Positions 23,502 to 30,966 of a stretch of DNA of 64,000 bases are shown here, piece after piece. The translations under genes and the position numbers were made by a program. The DNA comes from Knoellia locipacati. Lineage in GTDB: Bacteria; Actinomycetota; Actinomycetes; Actinomycetales; Dermatophilaceae. The DNA lies in NCBI RefSeq assembly GCF_007992835.1, contig NZ_BKBA01000004.1:248001-312000 (forward strand), given 5' to 3'. Position 1 is the stretch's first letter. Each line of letters starts with the position of its first letter. The notes under the pieces were generated by a model. That model had not been told where the DNA came from and ran no database searches. It saw only the letters and a program-made list of their open reading frames with translations.

Positions 23502-24767
23502 ATGAGGTCGACAAGGAAGTCCGCACTCGTCGCGGGGGCCGCGTTCGCGGTGCTGTTCGCGAGCGCCTGCGGCGGTGGCTCGGGAGCCGGCGACGCCAGC
23601 GGCGGCGACAAGAGCGGCGGGGGCGACGAGGTCAAGACGATCAAGCTCGTCGCGGCCGAGTACTCCAAGGACAACACCAAGGCGTTCTGGGACGCGTTCG
23701 CCAAGACCTACAAGGAGAAGACGGGCTACACCCTCGAGGTGCAGGTCGTCAGCTGGGACAACATCGACCAGCAGTCCTCCACGATGATCCAGAACAACCA
23801 GGCTCCGGACATCCTCAACCTCAACGCCTACGCGAGCTACGCCAAGGACGGCCTCCTCCACGACGCGTCCACGGTGCTCCCCGACTCGGTGAAGTCCGAC
23901 ATCCTCGAGACCTTCGTCAAGTACGGCACCTACGACGGCAAGTTCTACGGCTTCCCGGACCTCTCCAGCGCCCGCGCCCTGTTCTACAACGCCGACCTCT
24001 TCAAGCAGGCCGGCATCGCTGCCCCGCCGAAGACGTGGACCGAGCTCGAGGAGGACGCGAAGAAGATCGCGGCGCTGCCGGGTGGCAACGCCGGCTACGC
24101 CCTCCCCCTCGGACCCGAGGAGAGCCAGGGCGAGTTCTCGATGTGGCTGTTCAACAACGGCGGCGCGTGGAAGGACGGCGACTCCTGGGCGATCAACTCG
24201 GCCAAGAACGTCGAGACGCTGACCTTCCTCAAGAAGCTCACCGACGCCAAGCTCACCCAGAACAACCCGGCCCGCACCAACCGCGCCGACGCCTTCGACC
24301 TCTTCAAGTCCGGCAAGGCCGGAATGATCGTCGGCTTCAGCCCGCTCGCGGCGGCGCTCGACGCCGACAAGAAGGTCAACTACGTCGTCGCGCCGTTCCC
24401 GAGCAACGACGGCTCCGACAGCAAGACCTTCGGCGTCACCGACTACCTCATGGCGTTCAAGAAGCCGGGCAACGAGAAGGCCGTCAAGGCGTTCTACGAG
24501 CTCTACTACCAGCCCGACCAGATCAACACCTTCATCGAGAAGGAGGGCTTCCTCCCGGTGACCAAGACCGGCGTCGAGAAGTTCAAGAGCAATGACAAGC
24601 TCAAGGTCTACCTCGACACCCTCCCCAACGCGCAGCTCACCCCGACCGACGACCCCACGTGGGACAAGGTCAAGCTCGCGGTCCAGCAGAACCTCGGCGG
24701 TGCCATGGGCGGCGACCCCAAGGCCGTGCTCGACACCCTCCAGAAGACGGCTGAATCGCAGAAGTGA
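23502..24767 (+). CDS. sugar ABC transporter substrate-binding lipoprotein
   Basis: 421 residues. The signal peptide MRSTRKSALVAGAAFAVLFASAC ends in a lipobox-like SAC with Cys at about 23, followed by a Gly/Ser/Asp linker. The body is a cluster-B (MalE-like) solute-binding protein: DNIDQQSSTMIQNNQAPDIL, SSARALFYNADLFKQAG, PPKTWTELEEDAKKIA and NEKAVKAFYELYYQPDQ are typical. It binds a mono- or oligosaccharide outside the membrane and hands it to the two permeases. Clustering with NagA, ROK kinase and aldolase suggests an N-acetylhexosamine or its oligomer. No cognate ATPase is encoded here, so a shared MsiK-type ATPase is likely. Confidence 0.9.
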   Translation: MRSTRKSALVAGAAFAVLFASACGGGSGAGDASGGDKSGGGDEVKTIKLVAAEYSKDNTKAFWDAFAKTYKEKTGYTLEVQVVSWDNIDQQSSTMIQNNQAPDILNLNAYASYAKDGLLHDASTVLPDSVKSDILETFVKYGTYDGKFYGFPDLSSARALFYNADLFKQAGIAAPPKTWTELEEDAKKIAALPGGNAGYALPLGPEESQGEFSMWLFNNGGAWKDGDSWAINSAKNVETLTFLKKLTDAKLTQNNPARTNRADAFDLFKSGKAGMIVGFSPLAAALDADKKVNYVVAPFPSNDGSDSKTFGVTDYLMAFKKPGNEKAVKAFYELYYQPDQINTFIEKEGFLPVTKTGVEKFKSNDKLKVYLDTLPNAQLTPTDDPTWDKVKLAVQQNLGGAMGGDPKAVLDTLQKTAESQK

Positions 24768-25699
24768 GCCAGGACGTCTCCCGCGCCCCACGGCATACGA
24801 GGTCCTCGTATGCCGTGGGGCGCGTCCGCCCGCTCGTCGCCCTCGCGTGGCTCGCCCCCGCGCTCGCGCTCATCCTCGGGGTCGTGCTCTTCCCGGCGGT
24901 GATGCTCTTCCAGGCGTCCCGCAGCGAGTACTCCATCACCGGGCTGCGCAAGGGCGCGGCCGGCTGGCGCAACTACACCAACGTCCTCGAGCACCCCGAC
25001 CTCGGGACGGTGCTCACCAACACCCTCGTCTGGGTCGTCGCGGTGGTCGCGCTGACCATCGTCATCTCGCTCGGGCTCGCGCAGTTCCTCGTCAAGAGCT
25101 TCCCGGGGCGGCGGTTCGTGCGGTGGGCGATCATCGTGCCGTGGGCGGCCTCGCTCGTCATCACCGCGCAGCTGTTCGTCCTGCTCTACGACTACAACTA
25201 CGGCCTCATCAACCACGCGCTCAAGTCCCTCGGGATCATCGACACGTCGATCGACTTCCTCGGCAACGACTCCTGGACGATGGCCTCGATGGTGCTCGTC
25301 GGCGTGTTCGTGTCGCTGCCGTTCACGATCTTCGTCTTCATCGCCGGGCTCAACGCGATCCCCGACGACGTGCAGGAGGCCGCCGTCGTCGACGGCGCCT
25401 CGCCGTGGCAGCGCTGGCGGCAGGTCACCCTGCCCCTGCTGCGCCCGGCGCTGCTCGTCGCCACGGTCCTCAACGTCATCTATGTCTTCAACAGCTTCCC
25501 GATCGTCTACACGCTCAACGACCGCAACCCGGGCTACCTGCACGACACGACGATCACGTTCATGTACAAGCTGGCCTTCAAGAGCCAGGAGAAGGACGTG
25601 GGCATGTCTGCCGCCGCGGGCGTCATCAACGTCCTGCTCATCCTGCTGGTCGTCGCGGTCTACCTCAAGATCGTCAACTGGCGAGAGGAGACCAAGTGA
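24764..25699 (+). CDS. sugar ABC transporter permease (MalF/LacF type)
   Basis: 311 residues with six membrane segments. The EAA coupling loop EAAVVDGASPWQRWRQVTLPLL is near residue 205. The GTG at 24764 overlaps the lipoprotein stop (GTGA). The first ~20 codons run through a perfect 43-base palindrome (24782-24824) and encode a non-conserved stretch. A second in-frame GTG at 24815, in the right arm, is an alternative start giving a normal short N-terminus. Coupling by overlap favours the first start. It forms the channel with the next permease. Confidence 0.9.
   Translation: MSQDVSRAPRHTRSSYAVGRVRPLVALAWLAPALALILGVVLFPAVMLFQASRSEYSITGLRKGAAGWRNYTNVLEHPDLGTVLTNTLVWVVAVVALTIVISLGLAQFLVKSFPGRRFVRWAIIVPWAASLVITAQLFVLLYDYNYGLINHALKSLGIIDTSIDFLGNDSWTMASMVLVGVFVSLPFTIFVFIAGLNAIPDDVQEAAVVDGASPWQRWRQVTLPLLRPALLVATVLNVIYVFNSFPIVYTLNDRNPGYLHDTTITFMYKLAFKSQEKDVGMSAAAGVINVLLILLVVAVYLKIVNWREETK
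24782..24824. repeat. 43-base perfect palindrome at the lipoprotein-permease junction
   Basis: Arms of 21 bases are exact complements around one central T. Each arm carries GTATGCCG with the extension TGGGG, the same word found in the palindrome at 42228-42275. It starts 15 bases after the lipoprotein stop and could reduce expression of the permeases relative to the binding protein, as intercistronic hairpins do in other sugar importers. Confidence 0.75.
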
Positions 25700-26532
25700 C
25701 CTCTCCCGCAACGGGTTCGCGCCGCCGCTGGGTGCTCTCGGCCGCTGGCATGCTGCTGGCGTTCGCCTTCCTCGCGCCCTACGTCGTCATGGTGCTCGGC
25801 TCGCTCCGGTCCTCGTCGGACAACAAGGCGACGCCGCCGTCGTTCCTGCCGCAGGTGTGGCAGTGGTCGACCTACTCCGACGTCCTCGGCGACGAGCGGT
25901 TCCGGTCGTGGCTGGGCACGTCGCTGCTCGTGGCCTTTGCGTCGACCGTCGTCGTCATGCTCGTCTCCGTGCCCGCGGCCTACATGACGGCTCGCTACCG
26001 GTTCCCGGGTCGCACGCCGTTCCTGCTCCTCGTGCTCGTCACCCAGATGTTCTCCCCGACCGCCCTCGTCGTCGGGCTCTACCGCGAGTTCTTCGAGCTC
26101 AACCTCATCAACACCTACGGCGCGCTCATCCTCACCAACGCGGCGTTCAACCTCGCGTTCGCGGTGTGGATCCTGCACGGGTTCTTCAGCTCGATCCCGA
26201 CCGAGGTCGAGGAGGCGGCGCTGCTCGACGGCGTCACGAGGTGGCAGTCGCTGCGCAAGATCATGCTGCCGCTCACCCTCCCCGGGCTGGTCACGGCGAC
26301 GATCTTCACGTTCATCGCGGCCTGGAACGAGTACGTCGTCGCGCTCACGCTCATGATCGACGACTCCAAGAAGCCGCTCACCGTCGGCTTCCGGTCCTAC
26401 GTCACGGGCTACGAGCAGAACTGGGACCAGCTGTTCGCGGCGTCGGTCATCGCCGTCGTGCCGGTCGTCATCCTCTTCGCGGTCATCGAGAAGCACCTCG
26501 TCGGCGGTCTCACCGCCGGCTCCGTGAAGTGA
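25696..26532 (+). CDS. sugar ABC transporter permease (MalG type)
   Basis: 278 residues with six membrane segments and the coupling loop EEAALLDGVTRWQSLRKIMLPLTLPG near residue 173. The N-terminus (RRRWVLSAAGMLLAFAFLAPYVVMVLGSLRSS) is typical of the MalG subfamily. The GTG overlaps the previous stop (GTGA), after GAGAGGAG. It completes the binding protein-permease-permease unit. The NagA-like gene follows 16 bases later with its own -10. Confidence 0.92.
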   Translation: MTSPATGSRRRWVLSAAGMLLAFAFLAPYVVMVLGSLRSSSDNKATPPSFLPQVWQWSTYSDVLGDERFRSWLGTSLLVAFASTVVVMLVSVPAAYMTARYRFPGRTPFLLLVLVTQMFSPTALVVGLYREFFELNLINTYGALILTNAAFNLAFAVWILHGFFSSIPTEVEEAALLDGVTRWQSLRKIMLPLTLPGLVTATIFTFIAAWNEYVVALTLMIDDSKKPLTVGFRSYVTGYEQNWDQLFAASVIAVVPVVILFAVIEKHLVGGLTAGSVK

Positions 26533-26536
26533 GTCC

Positions 26537-26542
26537 TAGGCT
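26537..26542 (+). promoter_or_regulatory. -10 hexamer (TAGGCT) for leaderless nagA-like gene
   Basis: TAGGCT lies 4 bases after the permease stop and ends 6 bases before GTG 26549. The gene can thus be read as part of the operon or from its own leaderless start. Confidence 0.5.
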
Positions 26543-26548
26543 GGTGGC

Positions 26549-27484
26549 GTGACCTCGGCCCAGCTCGTCGACCTGCACTGCCACGGCGCGCTCGGGCACG
26601 AGTTCGGCCGCGACACCGCGGGCTCGTCGGCGGCCGCGGCGCACCACCGCGCCGCCGGGGTGGGCTCGCTCGTCGCCTCGCTCGTGTCGGGCACGCCGGA
26701 CACCCTCGTCGCCCAGGTGGCGACCCTGGCGCCGCTCGTCGCCCGTGGCGAGATCGCGGGCATCCACCTCGAGGGGCCCTTCCTCTCGGAGGAGCGCCGC
26801 GGGGCGCACGACCCGTCGGTCCTCACCGACCCCGACCTCCGGCTCGTCGAGGCGCTCGTCGCCACCTGCGCCGAGGCCGGTGTGCCCGATGCCCTGGTGC
26901 AGTGGACCTTCGCGCCCGAGCGTCCCGGCTCGGGTGAGCTGGTCGCGGCACTCGCGCGACACGGCATACTCCCCGCGGTCGGCCACACCGACGCTCCCGC
27001 GAGCGTCGTCGCCGACGCGTTGGCCGCGATCGCGGACGCGTGTGGTCGCCCCCCGCTCGTGACCCACCTTTTCAACGGTATGCCGGCCTTCCACCACCGC
27101 GCGGGTGGTCCCGTCGCGGCGGCGCTCGCCTCCGCGGCGAGGGGTGACTGCGTCGTCGAGCTCATCGCCGACGGCGTGCACGTGGCACCCGACGTCGTGC
27201 GGATGGTGTTCGAGACCGTCGGGCCGGAGCGGGTCGCGCTCGTGTCCGACGCGATGGCGGCGACCGGGCTCGGCGACGGCGCCTACACGATCGGCACGCT
27301 CGACGTCGAGGTGGCCTCGGGCGTCGCCCGGCTGGCCGACGGAGGGTCGGGACGCGGCTCGATCGCCGGGTCGACCTCGACCCTGGCCGACTGCGTCCGC
27401 TGGGCCGTCGACGTCGCAGGCCTGCCCGAGTCCGACGTCGTCACCGCGGCGACGACGACCCCGGCCTCGGTCCTCTCCGCCTGA
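26549..27484 (+). CDS. nagA: N-acetylhexosamine-6-phosphate deacetylase, short form (NagA-like)
   Basis: 311 residues, about 70 shorter than typical NagA. It begins directly at the first metal motif, LVDLHCHGALGHEF, so the N-terminal beta-sandwich half found in ordinary NagA is missing. Catalytic parts are intact: GIHLEGPFLS, VGHTDAP, THLFNGMPAFHHR, ELIADGVHVAP and the catalytic Asp in LVSDAMAATG. The enzyme removes acetate from GlcNAc-6-P or GalNAc-6-P. It follows the sugar importer, consistent with import and phosphorylation of an N-acetylated sugar by the ROK kinase upstream. Confidence 0.85.
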   Translation: MTSAQLVDLHCHGALGHEFGRDTAGSSAAAAHHRAAGVGSLVASLVSGTPDTLVAQVATLAPLVARGEIAGIHLEGPFLSEERRGAHDPSVLTDPDLRLVEALVATCAEAGVPDALVQWTFAPERPGSGELVAALARHGILPAVGHTDAPASVVADALAAIADACGRPPLVTHLFNGMPAFHHRAGGPVAAALASAARGDCVVELIADGVHVAPDVVRMVFETVGPERVALVSDAMAATGLGDGAYTIGTLDVEVASGVARLADGGSGRGSIAGSTSTLADCVRWAVDVAGLPESDVVTAATTTPASVLSA

Positions 27485-27518
27485 CGCGCCTGACGCGCCT
27501 GACGCGCCGGACGCGCCG
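27482..27518. repeat. four tandem 9-base units after nagA
   Basis: TGACGCGCC occurs three times in tandem from the nagA stop codon, followed by a variant GGACGCGCC. It lies in the 46-base gap between convergent genes. Confidence 0.7.
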
Positions 27519-27530
27519 GTCGACCGGCAG

Positions 27531-28175
27531 TCAGTCGGTGGGGGTGCGGGTGCCCGGCGCCAGGATGCGGAGCGAGGACTCGACGGCGACCTCGTTCCAC
27601 CGGTCGGCCCGGCCGAGCATGTAGTGGCCGAGCATGCCCATGTCGACGAGCTCGGCGGAGGTCGCGACCGACCTCGCCCGCTCGACGAACCGGCGGGTGT
27701 GCGTGAACGACGTGATCCGGTCGCGACGGCCGTGGGCGGCGATGAGCGTGCGACCGGCCAGCCGTCGCACGGGGTCGGCCTCGGACCACCACGGCGCGAG
27801 GGCGACCACGCCGGTGACGGACGGGTGGTCGGCGACGTGCACCGCGACGCGGGCGCCCATCGAGTGGCCGAGCAGGACGACGGACACGCGTCCGTGTGCG
27901 GCGCGGACCTCGTCGAGGGCGGCGCGGGCGTCCTCGGTGCGGTCACCACCGCCGTTCCAGCCGCGCTCGCGGTAGCGCAGCAGCCACACGCTCGCCCCGG
28001 CCTCGTGGGCCCGGCCCTCGATGGCGCGGGCCATCCAGGCCGAGCGCTGCCACGAGGCGCTCCGGTTGTCGACGAGGTCGTGGGAGCGGGGTTTGCCGCC
28101 GTGGAGCATGAGGATGACGGAGCCGGGCGTGCCGGGGGCGTCGAGGCGGGTCAGCGAAGGAGTCGGTGTGGCCAC
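27531..28175 (-). CDS. alpha/beta hydrolase (dienelactone hydrolase-like)
   Basis: 214 residues starting from GTG 28175, preceded by GAAGAG. The oxyanion segment is ILMLHGG near residue 22, the nucleophile elbow is LLGHSMGAR near 101, and later HGRRDRITS and DMGMLGHYML supply the Asp and His of the triad. No signal peptide is present. The substrate is unknown. It is convergent with the nagA-like gene and lies 60 bases downstream of the P-type ATPase gene on the same strand. Confidence 0.8.
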   Translation of the reverse strand: MATPTPSLTRLDAPGTPGSVILMLHGGKPRSHDLVDNRSASWQRSAWMARAIEGRAHEAGASVWLLRYRERGWNGGGDRTEDARAALDEVRAAHGRVSVVLLGHSMGARVAVHVADHPSVTGVVALAPWWSEADPVRRLAGRTLIAAHGRRDRITSFTHTRRFVERARSVATSAELVDMGMLGHYMLGRADRWNEVAVESSLRILAPGTRTPTD

Positions 28176-28235
28176 AAGGTCTCTTCGGAGTCGGTCGGGT
28201 GCGGGGATGGGTCGGGCTCGCGAGGTCGCGGCCCG

Positions 28236-30905
28236 TCACCGGGGCAACGAACGGAGCGGCGTTTTGGTGTCGGCCCCGGCACGGGTGGGCAGCGGCCGGT
28301 GGTGGCTCCAGCGCGCCGAGAGGCGGTGGACCCGGTGCTCGTGGTCGCGCTGCAGCGGCTGCGCCGTCGTGGGGGAGGTGGCCCGGTAGAACGCGTACTT
28401 CGCGACCTCGACGGCAGCGAGGTAGGCGACGACGAAGGCCGCGAGCACGGCGAAGAACGCCGCGGGCAGGGGGGCGAAGCCCAGGGCGTCGTTGACCGGG
28501 CTCGCCGGGATGACGGTGCCGAGGGCCACCACGCAGAGCACCGAGAGGAGGAGTGGCCTCGACGGACGACTCCGGAAGAAGGGGACGCGGCGGGTGCGGA
28601 TGACGAACACGATGAGGGTCTGGGTGGCCAGGGACTCGACGAACCAGCCGGAGCGGAACTCGGGCGCGCTCGCGTGGAAGGCCCACAGCATCACTGCGAA
28701 CGTCGCGAAGTCGAACGCCGAGCTGATCGGTCCGAAGCGCACCATGAACCGGCGGACGAAGCCGATGTCCCAGTGCGAGGGACGCGCCAGCTGCTCCTCG
28801 TCGACCCGGTCGGTAGGGATGGTCATCTGGCCGGCGTCGTAGAGCAGGTTGTTGAGCAGGATCTGGAACGGCAGCATCGGCAGGAACGGCAGGAACGCGG
28901 CGGCGACGGTGACGCTGAACATGTTCCCGAAGTTCGACGACGTGCCCATGAGCACGTACTTGATGGTGTTGGCGAAGATCCGCCGACCCTCGGCGACCCC
29001 GTCGGCCAGGACGTCGAGGTCGCGGTCGAGCAGGATGATGTCGGCGGCGTCCTTGGCGACGTCCGTGGCCGAGTCGACGGAGATGCCGACGTCCGCGTGG
29101 TGGAGCGCGAGGGCGTCGTTGACACCGTCGCCGAGGAAGGCGACGGCCGAGCCGGCCCCGCGCTGGGCCCGGAGGATCCGGGCCTTCTGCTCCGGGCTGA
29201 CGCGGGCGAAGATCGTCGTGCCCGCCACCGCGGCGGACAGCTCGGCGTCGTCCATGGCGTCGAGGTCGGCGCCCGTGAGCGTCCCGCCGGAGGTCAGCCC
29301 CAGCGTGCGGCAGACCGTCTCGGCGACCCTGGGGTTGTCGCCCGTGACGATCTTGACCGTGATCCCGAGGCCGGTGAGCCGGTCCAGCGAGGCAGCGGCC
29401 GACGGCTTCGGCTGGTCGAGGAAGACGAGGAAGCCCGCGAGCGTCAGTCCGGCCTCGTCGTCGGCGGTAATCGCGGTGGCGCCGGGCGCCGGCCTGGTGG
29501 CGATGGCGACGACCCGGTGCCCGGCACCGAACTCGGCCTCGAGGAGGCGTAGGGCGTCGTCGGTGACGGAGGTGCAGCGCTCGAGAACGGTCTCGGGGGC
29601 GCCCTTGGTGACGAGGAGGCGCCCACCGTCGTGGTCGGCGAGTACCGAGACACACCGCCGCCGGTGGTCGAAGGGGGCGATGGCCACCCGGCGGAAGCCG
29701 CGCACGAGGTCGGCGCCGGCACCCGGCGCCTCCCACAGGGCGACGTCGAGCGAGTTGCCGCCCACGGCCGTGTCGCCGTCGGGTGTGGCCTCGTTGCACA
29801 CCAGGCCGAGCACGAGCACGTCGGCGCTCGCGTCACCCGCCGGGCCCACCGCCCGGTCGAAGCTGAGGTGCCCGTCGGTCAGCGTGCCGGTCTTGTCGGT
29901 GAAGAGCACGTCGATGTCGCCGAGGTCCTCGATGCACACGAGACGCTTGACGAGCACCTTCTTGTCCGCGAGGCGGCGCGACCCGGTGGCCAGGCTCGTC
30001 GACACCACGGCAGGCAGCAGCTGAGGCGTGATGCCCACGGCCACGGCGAGCGAGAACAGGACGGCGTCGATGACGGGCCGCCCGAGGGCGACGTTCGTCA
30101 CGAAGATCGTGGCGCTGAGGACGCCACCGACCTTGGCGAGCATCCCCGAGAAGCGGACGAGGCCGCGCTGGAACTCGGTCCGGGGGTGGCGCTCGCCGAG
30201 TCCGACCGCGATCCGGCCGAACTGCGTCCTGCCGCCGATCGCGACGACCACGGCCTCCGCCGACCCTTCGTGGACGACCGTCCCCATGAACAGGCACGAC
30301 GACAGCTCGGCCAGCGGCGTGCCACCGGCCACCGGGTCGGCGGACTTCTCCGCCGGTGCCGACTCGCCCGTGAGGATCGACTCGTCGCACGCGAGGTCGT
30401 TCGCGGACAGGACCCGCACGTCGGCGGGCACGATGGCGCCCACGCCGAGCCTCACGACGTCGCCCGGCACGAGGTGCGTCACGGCGACGGTGACGGCCCT
30501 CCCGTCGCGCAGGGTCGCGACCTCGTGCCGGATCCCGGAGTGCATGGCCTCGGCGGCGCGCTCGGCGCGGTACTCGTTGGCGAAGCCGAGCCCGACCGAG
30601 GCCGCGACGATGAGGCCGATGATGACGGCATCCGGCGCCTCGCCCACGAGCGCCGACACGGCCGCGGCGGCGAGCAGCAGCCACAGCAGCGGGCTGTCGA
30701 GCTGGCGGGCGAGGACGGACCAGGGGCTCGCGTGGTGGGAGCGCACGGCGTTGGGGCCGACCGCCGCGGCCCGCAGGGCCACCTCGTCGGAGGTCAGGCC
30801 CGAGGCGCGCGACCCCAGCTCGACGAGAACCCGACCCGCGGGCAGTGTCGCAGCGGTCTCGACCGACAGCCGGGACGCAACGTCGGTCGGGGGCGGACCG
30901 GTCAC
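28236..30905 (-). CDS. mgtA: magnesium-translocating P-type ATPase (MgtA/MgtB type)
   Basis: 889 residues, close to the family norm of about 900. It shows the actuator loop LTGESAPAEKS, the phosphorylation motif DKTGTLT (about residue 335), KGAPE, TGDNP and GDGVNDALAL. The diagnostic MgtA segment DRVDEEQLARPSHWDIGFVRRFM and about ten membrane segments support the assignment. It imports Mg2+ at low external magnesium. The GTG at 30905 is chosen because the family N-terminus starts soon after; a CATACT -10-like hexamer lies just upstream. The C-terminal ~50 residues are basic and not conserved. I see no recognisable Mg2+ riboswitch in the short upstream gap. Confidence 0.92.
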   Translation of the reverse strand: MTGPPPTDVASRLSVETAATLPAGRVLVELGSRASGLTSDEVALRAAAVGPNAVRSHHASPWSVLARQLDSPLLWLLLAAAAVSALVGEAPDAVIIGLIVAASVGLGFANEYRAERAAEAMHSGIRHEVATLRDGRAVTVAVTHLVPGDVVRLGVGAIVPADVRVLSANDLACDESILTGESAPAEKSADPVAGGTPLAELSSCLFMGTVVHEGSAEAVVVAIGGRTQFGRIAVGLGERHPRTEFQRGLVRFSGMLAKVGGVLSATIFVTNVALGRPVIDAVLFSLAVAVGITPQLLPAVVSTSLATGSRRLADKKVLVKRLVCIEDLGDIDVLFTDKTGTLTDGHLSFDRAVGPAGDASADVLVLGLVCNEATPDGDTAVGGNSLDVALWEAPGAGADLVRGFRRVAIAPFDHRRRCVSVLADHDGGRLLVTKGAPETVLERCTSVTDDALRLLEAEFGAGHRVVAIATRPAPGATAITADDEAGLTLAGFLVFLDQPKPSAAASLDRLTGLGITVKIVTGDNPRVAETVCRTLGLTSGGTLTGADLDAMDDAELSAAVAGTTIFARVSPEQKARILRAQRGAGSAVAFLGDGVNDALALHHADVGISVDSATDVAKDAADIILLDRDLDVLADGVAEGRRIFANTIKYVLMGTSSNFGNMFSVTVAAAFLPFLPMLPFQILLNNLLYDAGQMTIPTDRVDEEQLARPSHWDIGFVRRFMVRFGPISSAFDFATFAVMLWAFHASAPEFRSGWFVESLATQTLIVFVIRTRRVPFFRSRPSRPLLLSVLCVVALGTVIPASPVNDALGFAPLPAAFFAVLAAFVVAYLAAVEVAKYAFYRATSPTTAQPLQRDHEHRVHRLSARWSHHRPLPTRAGADTKTPLRSLPR

Positions 30906-30966
30906 ACCTGAGTATGGGCGCGCCCCGACCCGCGCCGGGCCGGTTCCGGCAGGACCGTGGCGGGGG

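Noticed and set aside
28236-30966. Mg2+ riboswitch (M-box) or mgtL-type leader before mgtA
   Set aside because: Only about 60 bases separate the gene from the next, too short for an M-box, and no leader peptide is visible.
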